From assembly GCF_012273515.2 (NCBI RefSeq), contig NZ_CP050975.2:1240001-1304000 (forward strand): a stretch of DNA of 64,000 nt, written 5' to 3'. Each line of letters begins with the position of its first letter. The stretch's first letter is position 1. The DNA is from Streptomyces sp. RPA4-2. Lineage in GTDB: Bacteria > Actinomycetota > Actinomycetes > Streptomycetales > Streptomycetaceae. The position numbers were made by a program, and so were the translations under genes. Positions 1 through 8,297 of the stretch are shown piece after piece. Below the pieces are notes generated by a model. The model saw only the letters and a list, made by a program, of their open reading frames with translations, did no database searches and was not told where the DNA came from.

Positions 1-1
1 T

Positions 2-616
2 GATCGTCGCCTCGATGTCCGCGGCACGTGTGCCATGATCCGGCGTGAAACCGGCAAGGGAGCCGTCGAGTCGGTGCACGTCGGCTCCTCTCGGCCGGTG
101 GACGTGGCAAAGGTCGATCCGCGCCGCATCCTGGTGATGGGCTACTCACGTGGCAGCGAGGCGGCTCTGCTTCTCGCCGACGACTACCCCGGCCTCGTCC
201 ACGGCGCGGTCGTCTACTCGCCGTCAGCCCAGGTCAACGGCGGGATCCCGCTCTACTCCACCGCGGCCTGGACCAAGGACGGGGAGCCCGTCGCCGACGG
301 ACTCATCCCGCTCAACCATGTCAGCGGCCCCGTCATGGCCATCGCCGGAAGCGACGACCACCTGTGGACTTCGACTCTTTGGGCGCAGCAGATCGTCGAG
401 GAACTCGACGCCTGCGGCAACCGGTATCCGCACCACGCACTGATCTATCCTCACGCCGGGCACGGTGTCGGAACCTTTCCGTACCTCGCAGCCGGAACCC
501 GTTACCCTCTGACGGGCCGGGAGATCGACCTCGGTGGCACCCGGGCGGGCAACGCAGCCGCTCAAGAGGCGGGCTGGCACAGAGTCCTGGCGCTTCTTGC
601 CTCTCTCGGCCCCTGA
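2..616 (+). CDS. Acyl-CoA thioesterase-like alpha/beta hydrolase, BAAT C-terminal domain (partial, left edge)
   Basis: The reading frame is open to the left edge, so only the C-terminal part is visible; an ATG at 35 is the first internal Met and need not be the start. The visible part matches the C-terminal domain of the BAAT / acyl-CoA thioester hydrolase family. Counting from that Met, the nucleophile elbow GYSRGSE gives Ser38, GSDDH gives a candidate acid (Asp107/108), and AGHG gives His143. Full-length family members are about 400 residues, so roughly half is missing or lies upstream. Cytoplasmic location is inferred because no signal is visible. Substrate is unknown. It could also be a decayed remnant if the upstream half is absent. 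Confidence 0.7.
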   Translation, partial: DRRLDVRGTCAMIRRETGKGAVESVHVGSSRPVDVAKVDPRRILVMGYSRGSEAALLLADDYPGLVHGAVVYSPSAQVNGGIPLYSTAAWTKDGEPVADGLIPLNHVSGPVMAIAGSDDHLWTSTLWAQQIVEELDACGNRYPHHALIYPHAGHGVGTFPYLAAGTRYPLTGREIDLGGTRAGNAAAQEAGWHRVLALLASLGP

Positions 617-829
617 AGAGGTGAACAGTTCGCCGGCAGAAGGCACGGCGGAACTCGCTCCGCGGAACCGCGCCGCCATGCCGCCACCGCGTCGCCGCCA
701 CGCCGGGCTCCATGGCGGCGCGAGGCCGGGTCTCCGATCCCCGGGCCGAGGCACTTGCGGAGACAAGTTATATTCAGCCATCGCGCGGTGCTGGGACGGC
801 ACTTCAACAATCTCTTCCGGGGGCGGGGC

Positions 830-1501
830 ATGAGGTGGCAGGGACTGTTTCGCCGTCGGGCGGAACCCCTTCATCCGCCTGTACGTGGTAAATGCGGCGC
901 GGGCCGGCACGTGTTGCGCAGCGAGCGGCTGCTGCTCTATACGCCGCTCATCGCCCTGGACGTACTGGGGCCCGCGGCAGGTTGTTCCGACGGCGATGCG
1001 CAGCGCTGGCTGGGGTTCAGGGACGACCAACTGGTGCAGCACGAAGACACGCGAGAGTGCTTTTTGTACATGCGTGCGGACGACGACCTGTCCGGGTTCG
1101 CGCCTCGCGATCGCTTCAAAATGATGAGGAAGATCGAGCAGCACTCCGAACGTTTCGTCGAGCTGACCGCCGTGCACGTGGACGACGGCAGATATGCGGG
1201 CGCGACCAGCGTGGACCTGCACACCGGCGAGATCGGTGGCTGGCTGGCTCCCGGCTTCCGCCGGCAGGGACTGGGCGTCGAGCTGTTCCGCGCGGCCGTC
1301 CAGCTCGGTCACCGTCATCTCGGGCTCGAGGTCGTACGAGCCGGCGCGGAGCCGACGAACACCGCTTGTCGAGGAGCACTGACGGCAGCCGGTTTCGCCT
1401 CTGCCTCAGGACAGACACGGTTCACCCTGGGTGACGGACGTGAGGTCGACGCATGCTGGTACCGGCATCGGCAGGAGGCAACCTCACGCTGCCGAAGCTA
1501 A
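830..1501 (+). CDS. GNAT family N-acetyltransferase
   Basis: A 223-residue protein whose C-terminal half is a GNAT fold. RRQGLG at about residues 144-149 is the acetyl-CoA pyrophosphate-binding motif A, followed by a helix and a conserved 'EPTNTACRGALTAAGF' motif B. The preceding strand (GEIGGWLAPGFRR) is typical of RimJ/RimL-like enzymes that acetylate N-termini or small amines; the substrate cannot be told. The start was set at the ATG at 830, preceded by a G-rich stretch; an in-frame start at 755 would add 25 residues of low-complexity Arg-rich sequence. The first ~30 residues are not GNAT-like, so the true start may be further downstream. Confidence 0.75.
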   Translation: MRWQGLFRRRAEPLHPPVRGKCGAGRHVLRSERLLLYTPLIALDVLGPAAGCSDGDAQRWLGFRDDQLVQHEDTRECFLYMRADDDLSGFAPRDRFKMMRKIEQHSERFVELTAVHVDDGRYAGATSVDLHTGEIGGWLAPGFRRQGLGVELFRAAVQLGHRHLGLEVVRAGAEPTNTACRGALTAAGFASASGQTRFTLGDGREVDACWYRHRQEATSRCRS

Positions 1502-1574
1502 GTCCGCGCCAGTCGATAAGGGGCCCGATCCGGCGATCACAGGCGCCCTCCCCACGGAGAGGGGATCGCCGGCC

Positions 1575-2450
1575 TCACCCCAGCAACCGGCCCTGCAGAG
1601 CGACCGCCTGACGGAACGCTGTCTCCGCCTTGTCCGTATCGCCGTCGCTCCCGCCGGACTGGACGACCAGCGCGAGGACGTCGCCCGCGGCCAGGTAGGC
1701 CTCCCGGGTCTGGGTGGCGCCATAGGGCGCTTCGTCCACGTAGAGGTCGGCGTGGACGCCGTCGGTGGACTCGGTGGAGTCGAGCGGTCGGTCCGCGCCG
1801 ACATCGGCGGCACCGGCCAGCGCATGGGCCGGTGTGGTTCCGGCGAAGTCCTGGACGTAGAGGGAGTTCACGACCGCTCCCGACTTGAACTGGAGCAGAT
1901 AGATCCGGACGCGGCCGCCGCCGGCGGTGGTCCAGCCGCGGGCGGCGATGTGCCGCAAGGCCTGGGCGTGGAGGAGTCCGGTGACCGTGGCCCGTTCGTC
2001 GGCCGACGCGTACTCGGCCGCCAACCGGGAAACCGGGAGCCAGCCGTCGTCGCCCTCCAGCTCCCGATTCTCACGGTCGCCCTCCGGCACGGGCAGCACC
2101 AGATCCCGGAGGTCGGCGTAGTGGACGTTGCCGGAATTGACGGAGTCGAACGGGCGGGGCCTGCCCGGCGGCAGCGGTGCTCCGGTCAGCTCCGGATAGG
2201 TCTGCCGGCCGTCGTGGACAGTGCCGAGACCGGGCAGATCGGATCGGTCGAGTCGGGTCACGCCGTACGCGGTGCCGCAAGCGGCCAGCAGCAGGAGGGC
2301 GACGGCGGCCGCCCAACGGCCCGAAAGGTGGCGGGTGTTCGAGGGTGCGTCGTCGTCCGGGGCGGCATCGCCGGACGCGAGGGCGTCGCGGACCGGCTCT
2401 CCCGGGCCGCTGTTCTCCTCACCTTCCTGATGGAGGTCGTCGATGGTCAC
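1575..2450 (-). CDS. Single-pass membrane-anchored protein of unknown function
   Basis: A 291-residue protein starting at a GTG. The first 45 residues are acidic and Gly/Ser-rich, then one hydrophobic segment (about 46-64) is followed by a ~225-residue domain expected outside the membrane. The hydrophobic segment contains LAAC, which matches a lipobox, but it is too far from the N-terminus for a normal lipoprotein, so a type II single-pass anchor is more likely. The frame stays open for 219 more codons upstream but that part is Arg/Pro-rich shadow sequence. It follows the JmjC gene on the same strand after a 240-bp gap, so co-transcription is possible but not shown. No recognised domain. Confidence 0.6.
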   Translation of the reverse strand: MTIDDLHQEGEENSGPGEPVRDALASGDAAPDDDAPSNTRHLSGRWAAAVALLLLAACGTAYGVTRLDRSDLPGLGTVHDGRQTYPELTGAPLPPGRPRPFDSVNSGNVHYADLRDLVLPVPEGDRENRELEGDDGWLPVSRLAAEYASADERATVTGLLHAQALRHIAARGWTTAGGGRVRIYLLQFKSGAVVNSLYVQDFAGTTPAHALAGAADVGADRPLDSTESTDGVHADLYVDEAPYGATQTREAYLAAGDVLALVVQSGGSDGDTDKAETAFRQAVALQGRLLG

Positions 2451-2689
2451 AGCCGGGGGGCCGCCCTGCACACCTCCGACGCGGGCTGTGCCGCTGACGA
2501 TCTGGAGGGGACCCGCCGTAGGTCGGACAACTAGGCGTGGGGATCGGCGCATTGACCTCGGATCCGTTGCGGTTGGGCGCGCGAGATCAGCCGTTCGCGG
2601 GAGGAAGCCCTCTCGGCCGTCGCGACCCTCGGCCGGTGAGCGGTGGGTGGAGCCCGCGCTCGAGATATCGGTCGAGCAGGCGGGAGCGG

Positions 2690-3622
2690 TCAGTCCGCGA
2701 TCGAGGTGTGCGTCGGCTCCGCCGACCGGGCCCGCATGACCGTCCGGGTGTAGTGCACGAGAGCCTCCGGCGTGAGGTCCTCGAGAACCTTCCGGGCTCC
2801 GGCTATGACCTCGGAGGCCGCGCGGACCAGGGACTCCTCGTCGAGCGGCCGTACCGGCAGGCGGGCGTCCGCGGCGACGAGGGCCCGGAGCACTGCGTCC
2901 AGGTTCGGCGTGCCCGCCTCGCGGATGGTGAAGGACAGGTGCACCGAGGAGGCGTCCTCGGCGGCCGCGGCGGCGTGCGCGAATCCGCGCGGCACGTACA
3001 GGACCTCCCCGGCCCGCAGCACGGAGTCGAGCAGCGGTTCCCCGGGGTCTTCGGCGACAAGGCCCGGCTCCCAGTTCCCGTCGGCCGGTCCGGAGTACAC
3101 CTTCCACCTCTTGACGGCGCTGACCTGGACGGCCAGGACGTCGGCGTCGTCACGGTGCACCGGCCGTCCCTGGGTGCCCGCCGGTGTGACGAAGCAGAAC
3201 GCCTCCACCTTGCGCCCGAAGTGCTCGGCGAGTTCGTCGGTGAAGGCACGCACCCCGGCCACCCACTGGTCGACGTGACGCAGCAGCAGGGTCGCGTGCT
3301 CCTCTCGGATCAGGTGGCGGACGGCGCCGGCGTCGACGTATCCGGCCGCCATGGTGCCCGCCACCTCCCGGGCGGTGCAGTAGCGTTCACGCGGCACGGC
3401 GCCGCTCTCGTGCGTGACCTCCACATACGGGACGTGGAGCAGCCCCGAGTCGAGGAGCCGGTCCACGTCGGCCACCGTGAGGAGGTCGACCGGAGGGTTC
3501 GCGGGGCGCATGACCGCAGGCGCCTTCCTCCACTGTCCGGCGAAGAAGGTGTCGCGGTCGACGACACAGCGCTCAAACGCGTTCATGGCCGTTCTCATCC
3601 CTTTTGGTGCTGATTCTTCCAT
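2690..3622 (-). CDS. JmjC/cupin-like 2-oxoglutarate Fe(II) oxygenase (ribosomal-oxygenase type)
   Basis: A 310-residue protein of the JmjC / cupin_4 family, which hydroxylates protein side chains using 2-oxoglutarate, O2 and Fe(II). The iron triad is visible: His156-x-Asp158 in the 'RPVHRDDADV' strand and distal His216 in 'YVPRGFAH'; KRWKVYSGP (171-179) probably provides the 2-oxoglutarate-binding Lys. The family normally targets ribosomal proteins, but this copy lies beside a TPR protein and a short Sec-exported peptide on the same strand, suggesting a dedicated small substrate. The start at 3622 has a GGAG five bases upstream; ATGs at 3598 and 3586 are alternatives. Family assignment is firm, the target is inference. 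Confidence 0.85.
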   Translation of the reverse strand: MEESAPKGMRTAMNAFERCVVDRDTFFAGQWRKAPAVMRPANPPVDLLTVADVDRLLDSGLLHVPYVEVTHESGAVPRERYCTAREVAGTMAAGYVDAGAVRHLIREEHATLLLRHVDQWVAGVRAFTDELAEHFGRKVEAFCFVTPAGTQGRPVHRDDADVLAVQVSAVKRWKVYSGPADGNWEPGLVAEDPGEPLLDSVLRAGEVLYVPRGFAHAAAAAEDASSVHLSFTIREAGTPNLDAVLRALVAADARLPVRPLDEESLVRAASEVIAGARKVLEDLTPEALVHYTRTVMRARSAEPTHTSIAD

Positions 3623-3696
3623 CGGTCTCCGCCGTACCGCTGTTCGGCCGGTGCCGGACGGCCTGCGGCCGGTGCTCGCCCAGCCGACCCGGTTCG

Positions 3697-4929
3697 TCAC
3701 ACGGACAGGGGCACCTTCCCGGCGATCGCCTCCGGGGTGGGGTCGACCGAGTACGAGAGCTCGTAGAACTCGCGGGCCAGGGCGGTGTCACCGAGTTCCC
3801 CGTGGGCCCAGCCGAGGAAGAACCCGGCGGCCGCGACGGGGAGGCCGCCCAACGGGAGGATCCGCTCCCATGCCCGGACGGCCGCTTCCAGGTCGCCGGA
3901 GCAGGCCAGCGCACGGCCGCGCACGGCCCAGGCCCGGTGGTCGTTGGGGTTGATGGCGACGAGCCTCGCCGTGGAGTCCAGAGCCTGCCGGACCTCCCCG
4001 TATCCCAGAAGGGTCTTGGACAACGTCTCGAACATGGGGAAGGCGTGGTCGTTCCACGACAGGCTGTCCAGCGCGTCCGTGCCGGGCCGGGCCGCCTCCA
4101 GGGCCTCGGCGGCCCGGCCGAGGAGCTCCATGGTCCCCTCCTCGTCCCCTCGCAGGTACGGCTCGAAGGCGATCGCCCGGTAAAGGGTGTGTTCGGCCAG
4201 GTGGCGCGCCATCCCCGTCCCCGGTGTCTCCTCCATGGCACGGCGGGCGAGTTCCACGGCCCGGTGGAACGCCGGCGTCGCGTGGCCGCGTTTGCCGTCG
4301 AGCACGACGATGTAGTTGGCGAGCCGCAGGCGGGCGGCGGGCGCCATCCCAGGGTCCGCCGCCGCCCGCAGGGCACGGTCCTCCAGAACGGACCGGGCTT
4401 GCGGGTACAGCCGCATGAACGCCTGCAACTCGGCGCGGACCATGTCCGGCCGGAAGGTATGGGTGGTGACGTCCGCGTCGAGGAGACCGAGGATCTCGGC
4501 GGCTCCGAGCGGATATCCCAGGCGCAGCAGGAGTTCGGCGGCGACACCTCGCTCGGCGGAGGACAGGGTCGCGCCTCGGCGGCAGACCTCGTCCACCCGG
4601 GTCCACAGGTCGCTCGCCAGATCCGCGGGCAGCCCGGCGAAGTCGGCGGTCATGGCGTCCACTCGGTCCCAACTGGCCGCGTTCAGCACGCGCAGCGCCG
4701 GATGCGGCACGCTGTTGAAGGGGGGAAGCGCGTGTGCCGTTCCCTCGGCCAGGTGCCGCGCGACGGTGTGGGTGATGTGCGCGTCGTTGCTGGACAGCGC
4801 GACGGGGTCACCGAGGCCGACATGGACCGGGCAGGCGACCGGCCGCCCTGCTTCCGTGAGCGCCAGGAGTCTTCGGCTGAGCGCGGGACCGTCGTCCACA
4901 GTTCGGTACGCGGGGAGTTCCACCATCAT
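3697..4929 (-). CDS. Tetratricopeptide-repeat protein linked to the JmjC locus
   Basis: A 410-residue, largely helical protein. The C-terminal half carries recognisable TPR-like pairs (for example residues around 'INPNDHRAWAVRGRALACSGDLEAAVRAWERIL' read as two helices), while the N-terminal ~90 residues are not recognised. No signal peptide or membrane segment. It has a GAAGG ribosome site seven bases before the ATG at 4929. It lies between the exported peptide gene and the JmjC oxygenase, 74 bp from the latter, so it is probably co-transcribed with it. TPR proteins act as scaffolds; a role in binding the peptide or the oxygenase is inference only. Confidence 0.75.
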   Translation of the reverse strand: MMVELPAYRTVDDGPALSRRLLALTEAGRPVACPVHVGLGDPVALSSNDAHITHTVARHLAEGTAHALPPFNSVPHPALRVLNAASWDRVDAMTADFAGLPADLASDLWTRVDEVCRRGATLSSAERGVAAELLLRLGYPLGAAEILGLLDADVTTHTFRPDMVRAELQAFMRLYPQARSVLEDRALRAAADPGMAPAARLRLANYIVVLDGKRGHATPAFHRAVELARRAMEETPGTGMARHLAEHTLYRAIAFEPYLRGDEEGTMELLGRAAEALEAARPGTDALDSLSWNDHAFPMFETLSKTLLGYGEVRQALDSTARLVAINPNDHRAWAVRGRALACSGDLEAAVRAWERILPLGGLPVAAAGFFLGWAHGELGDTALAREFYELSYSVDPTPEAIAGKVPLSV

Positions 4930-4994
4930 TCAACGCCTTCGGTTCAACGCGGCGGCCGCGCCCCTGAACCGCACGACGGCGCCGCCGCCACCAG

Positions 4995-5042
4995 CAACGG
5001 CAATGGCAATGGCAATGGCAATGGCAACGGCAACGGCAACGG
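4995..5042. repeat. Hexanucleotide tandem repeat, 8 units of CAAYGG
   Basis: Eight perfect-length units (CAATGG or CAACGG) in a row, in the gap between the TPR gene start at 4929 and the terminator of the small peptide gene. The units read as alternating Asn-Gly in one frame, but this frame has no ribosome site or family match, so it is treated as noncoding. Its position about 65 bp upstream of the TPR gene start puts it in the likely leader or promoter area, where unit-number change could alter expression. Confidence 0.85.
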
Positions 5043-5246
5043 CCGCACGAATTCCAGCTGTTACGAGAAATTCCAAGGACACTGTGCGGCTCTCGCGCGA
5101 GGAATTCCGCCGGCTGCGCGGGGCGCGTCACATATGATTCCGAGTCCGCCACGAGAGCCTTCTCCGGGCACCTGTCCCCGCCCGCTCCTTGTGACGTCTC
5201 CCGTCCGTCGGTGCCGTCATCCGACGGGTCTCGTCATTCCGGGACC

Positions 5247-5276
5247 GTGCCCGCCGGCCGCCGGGCCGGCGGGCAC
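5247..5276 (-). terminator. Stem-loop terminator after the small exported peptide gene
   Basis: A perfect 13-bp GC-rich stem with a 4-nt loop (5247-5259 pairs with 5264-5276), starting 22 nt after the stop codon of the 59-residue peptide. No U-run is evident, as is usual in Streptomyces. It would let the peptide transcript accumulate above the downstream TPR and JmjC messages, an arrangement common for RiPP precursors. Confidence 0.75.
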
Positions 5277-5297
5277 CTCCGATCAGGAAAGCGCCGA

Positions 5298-5477
5298 TCA
5301 GATGTAGTGCAGCTGGCAGCCGTCGACGGCCGAGCAGTAGCCGGCCTCGGTCTTCTGCGGGCCCTGGGCCGCGGCGGCGGGAGCCACCAGAGCGCCACCG
5401 ACGACGACGGCGGCCGCGAGTGTGATCGCGACACGCTTGGCGGCGGAAACGTTCTTGAGAGACTCGGGGAGTTCCAT
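5298..5477 (-). CDS. Small Sec-exported peptide, candidate substrate of the JmjC oxygenase
   Basis: A 59-residue peptide. It has a charged N-region (Lys8, Lys14, Arg15), a hydrophobic stretch (about 16-32) and an APAAAA cleavage region, giving a predicted mature peptide of about 22 residues (38-59) with two cysteines (48 and 54) and a C-terminal Leu-His-Tyr-Ile. The start is ATG 5477, chosen because AAGAGGTG lies four to five bases upstream; ATG 5492 would add five residues. The next genes on the strand are a TPR protein and a JmjC oxygenase. Mature residues Tyr, Asp and His would be plausible hydroxylation targets. It may instead be an ordinary small secreted protein; no characterised family is recognised. 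Confidence 0.75.
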   Translation of the reverse strand: MELPESLKNVSAAKRVAITLAAAVVVGGALVAPAAAAQGPQKTEAGYCSAVDGCQLHYI

Positions 5478-5712
5478 GTTCACCTCTTGCATAGCCGAGC
5501 AGATACTCGGAGGACGAGCGGCGGTTGTTTACCGCGGACACAATTTCGCACCTGTCTCCGCCGTTCGGTAGTCGCCTTGTCGCGTCCTTGTCGCACCCAG
5601 AAAGCCTTTGACGGATCCCTGACTGACGTCGATGGTTCGTGACGGTCCGTCGGATGATTCGGCGCCCCGCGCCGCGCTTCTGGTCATGCGCCGCCGAGGG
5701 TGTCGGCGACCC

Positions 5713-6606
5713 TCAGGCGAGGTGCTCGCGGAACCAGTCGACGGCGGCGCCGCTCGCCGTGTCGAACCGCGTGGTGTACGGGTCGAAGTGGCCGCCCGGG
5801 ATCGTCCGCAGCCGCTTGGGCTCCAGCGCGCGCTCGTAGGCCGCGAGGGCCATGTCGGTCACGGTGACGGTGTCGTTGAGCGCGACCACCATGAGCAGCG
5901 GCGTGGGCGAGACCCTGTCGACCCAGATGCCGGGCTCGTACATGCGCGCGGCCCGGGTGGAGCGGACCGTGACCTCGTTCTCCCACACACCGTCGGGCAC
6001 GGGCTGGAGGTAGAAGTCGATGGCCTCCTGCGTACGGTACGACGCGGGCACCGCCGGGTCGCTGCCGACGACGGCCACGGTGCGGGGGGCCTCGCCACGC
6101 AACTGGGCGCGCTCGTCCTCGGAGAATCCCTCCTCCAGGGCCGCGACGGCCTCGGGGACCACACGGCGCCGACCCTGCTCGAAGCCGCTGATGGTCGGCA
6201 CCTGGGAGACCACGGCCCGCAGTCGGCGGTCCGTCGCGCCCAGCACGATCGCGTGGCCGCCGGCGTAGCTGGTGCCCCACAGGCCGATCCGCTCCGGATC
6301 GACCTCGGGGAGGCTCTCCAGGAAGGAGATGGCCCGCCGCCAGTCGGCGATCTGGCGCCATGGGTCGACATCCTGACGCGGCCGGCCGTCGCTCGCCCCG
6401 AAGCCGCGATGGTCATGGACCAGCACGACGAAGCCGCTCTCGGCGAAGGCCCGCGCGAACGGTTCGAGACCGTGCTCCTTGGCCGCGGCGTAGCCGTGGG
6501 CCATGGTGATCGCCGGATGCGGCCCCGGGCCGTCCGGCAGGAAGAGCCAGCCACGCAGCTGTACCGCGCCGTCGGCCCTGAACTGGACATCCTTGCGCTG
6601 AATCAT
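5713..6606 (-). CDS. Alpha/beta hydrolase (S15/acetyl-xylan-esterase-like fold)
   Basis: A 297-residue alpha/beta hydrolase. The oxyanion motif AHGY (36-39), the nucleophile elbow GTSYAGG (Ser113), a likely acid Asp245 in 'ALNDTV' and His273 in 'PGGHFDPY' form a complete catalytic set. This subfamily includes esterases, peptidase-like and polyketide-tailoring hydrolases; the substrate cannot be read from sequence. It is the last gene of a minus-strand run with a second hydrolase (62 bp upstream), a tautomerase, a flavin reductase and a SnoaL-like protein, under likely HxlR control. The context suggests breakdown or detoxification of a small cyclic compound (inference). Confidence 0.85.
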   Translation of the reverse strand: MIQRKDVQFRADGAVQLRGWLFLPDGPGPHPAITMAHGYAAAKEHGLEPFARAFAESGFVVLVHDHRGFGASDGRPRQDVDPWRQIADWRRAISFLESLPEVDPERIGLWGTSYAGGHAIVLGATDRRLRAVVSQVPTISGFEQGRRRVVPEAVAALEEGFSEDERAQLRGEAPRTVAVVGSDPAVPASYRTQEAIDFYLQPVPDGVWENEVTVRSTRAARMYEPGIWVDRVSPTPLLMVVALNDTVTVTDMALAAYERALEPKRLRTIPGGHFDPYTTRFDTASGAAVDWFREHLA

Positions 6607-6668
6607 GGAACGACCTTCTCAAGAGGGAGGGCCTTCAGCCCTCGCGGACTTCCGCGCGAAGGTGTTGC

Positions 6669-7493
6669 CTACCCCTGCGGGCGGGAGGTGTTCGCGTCGG
6701 GGAGGCTGTCGGTGCGGTGGGCCCCGGCGAGGAGGCGGTCGAGGTGGGTGGCGACGTGGGCCGCCTGCTCGATGTGCGCCCAGTGGCCGGCCTCGGCCAC
6801 CGATACCGCTGTCACGGCGGTGAAGCGGGGCACGATCGCGTCGTCGACCATGTCCTCGGTGACGAACCCGTCGCGCTCACCGCGGAGGATGAGCACCGGG
6901 CCGGCGTGGGCGCTCGGCCGTTCACCCTGGGGGTGGCCGGTGTTCCAACAGTCGGCGATGGCGCGGACGGCCTCCGGACGCATGTGCCGCCCGGTCGCCA
7001 CCAGCCGGTCGAGCTCGGCCTCCGGGAACGCGGCGGACAACTGTTCGCGTATGCCCCGCTGCCCGTCCGCGTCGCCGCCCAGCGAGCGGAACGGTTCGAT
7101 CATCTCGTCGGGCAGGTGTACGCCCGCGAGGGGCACCGGGGTCACCAGTGCGAGTCCGCGGGCCCGCTCCGGTCGCCGCACCGCGACCAGTTCGGCCACG
7201 GCAGCGCCCATGCTGTGACCGACGAGCACGAAGGGCTTGCCGAGGGCGTCGACGACCCGGCCCGCCTCGTCGGCGAACCGGTCGTAGTCGTAGGGCCCCT
7301 CCACCGCGTCGCGGTCGCCGCAGCCGGCCAGGTCGAGAGTGACGCACTCGATGCCGGGTGTGGTGAGCCGGGAGATCAGGCGGTCCCAGGCGTACTGGTC
7401 GTCGAGGAAGCCGTGGACGAAGACCACGGCCAGGTCTCCGTCGCCGGTGCGCCGGTACCGTACGTCGGTGTCGGCGACGCGTTCCGTCTTCAT
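6669..7493 (-). CDS. Alpha/beta hydrolase (haloperoxidase/epoxide-hydrolase-like)
   Basis: A 274-residue single-domain hydrolase. HG at 27-28 forms the oxyanion area, GHSMGAA gives nucleophile Ser94, and 'GERDGF' and 'AGHWAHIE' near the C-terminus supply the acid and histidine. The ATG at 7493 was chosen because all family homology begins there, although the frame is open much further upstream. It lies between the tautomerase and the other hydrolase. Ser at the nucleophile position argues against haloalkane dehalogenase or epoxide hydrolase chemistry, which use Asp. Confidence 0.85.
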   Translation of the reverse strand: MKTERVADTDVRYRRTGDGDLAVVFVHGFLDDQYAWDRLISRLTTPGIECVTLDLAGCGDRDAVEGPYDYDRFADEAGRVVDALGKPFVLVGHSMGAAVAELVAVRRPERARGLALVTPVPLAGVHLPDEMIEPFRSLGGDADGQRGIREQLSAAFPEAELDRLVATGRHMRPEAVRAIADCWNTGHPQGERPSAHAGPVLILRGERDGFVTEDMVDDAIVPRFTAVTAVSVAEAGHWAHIEQAAHVATHLDRLLAGAHRTDSLPDANTSRPQG

Positions 7494-7743
7494 GGATGTC
7501 CTCACTGTCCTGGAGCGGACGTCGCCCCGGAAGGGGGCCGGTCCTGGCTTGCGATGGGGGAAGCCGGTCGCCGCGTGTTCTCGTGCGGGCGGCTGCCGCC
7601 GGGCCTGCGACGGCCGCCTCGGGCGCTGTCGGGCAGGCGCCGGTTTCCTGTGGGTGGTCCCGTCCTGCGGTGGCCCCCGCCACACGGTTCCCGCGGGGGG
7701 CATGCGCGGTCGGGCCCCGGCCGACGGGCAGGGGCCGCAAGGT

Positions 7744-8145
7744 TCACCAGCGCGGACTTCCCTCGGCCAGCTGCAGTTCGCCCCTTCCGAACGAGAAGCT
7801 CTCGTTCGGCACCGGGACCAGGGCGATGAAGATGTCGTCGGGCGAGACACCGAGCGCCTCGACGACGAGTCGGTTGATGGCCGCGGACACCGCCCGCTTG
7901 TCGTCCAGGGGCCGGTGGGCCCCGAGGAGAACCGTGATGATCATGGCGTCCGAGGTGCGCTGCATGCCCATGAACGTCGGGTCGAGGAACAGTTCGTCCT
8001 CGCCGTGTTCGCTGATCACGATGAAGCGGTCGCCCTCGGGGATGCCGAGCCCCTGTACCAGCGACTGGTTGAGCGCGTCGGCGAGCGCGCGCTTCTGCTG
8101 CGACGAGAAGCGGTTGGCGGGGATGTGGGCGTTGAAGACCGGCAT
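7744..8145 (-). CDS. Tautomerase superfamily protein
   Basis: A 133-residue protein with N-terminal Met-Pro-Val; after Met removal, Pro1 would be the catalytic base typical of 4-oxalocrotonate tautomerase-type enzymes. The beta-alpha-beta unit appears twice, which explains a length double that of classical 4-OT. GAAGGAG lies upstream of the ATG. It is the third gene in the HxlR-linked run. A role in keto-enol isomerisation during degradation of an aromatic or cyclic compound fits its neighbours, but the substrate is unknown. Confidence 0.85.
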   Translation of the reverse strand: MPVFNAHIPANRFSSQQKRALADALNQSLVQGLGIPEGDRFIVISEHGEDELFLDPTFMGMQRTSDAMIITVLLGAHRPLDDKRAVSAAINRLVVEALGVSPDDIFIALVPVPNESFSFGRGELQLAEGSPRW

Positions 8146-8297
8146 GGGGGGCTCCTTCGGGGAGTGCGGTGTCGGGTTGCCCGACCGTTCGGAGGGCCTG
8201 GTCACGGCCCCGGTTGCGACGCTGCTGCCCTGGATGTCCACGGCGCACGACACGAGCCTGCCGGGCGCGGATGTGGTCGGGGCGGGCGTCGGTGCCG

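Noticed and set aside
1575..3107. Long 510-codon version of the membrane protein
   Set aside because: The first 219 codons overlap the JmjC gene and are Arg/Pro-rich; the GTG at 2450 starts the plausible protein.
4970..5060. Open frame encoding alternating Asn-Gly through the CAAYGG repeat
   Set aside because: It arises from the hexamer array, lacks a ribosome site and belongs to a shadow frame over the TPR gene.
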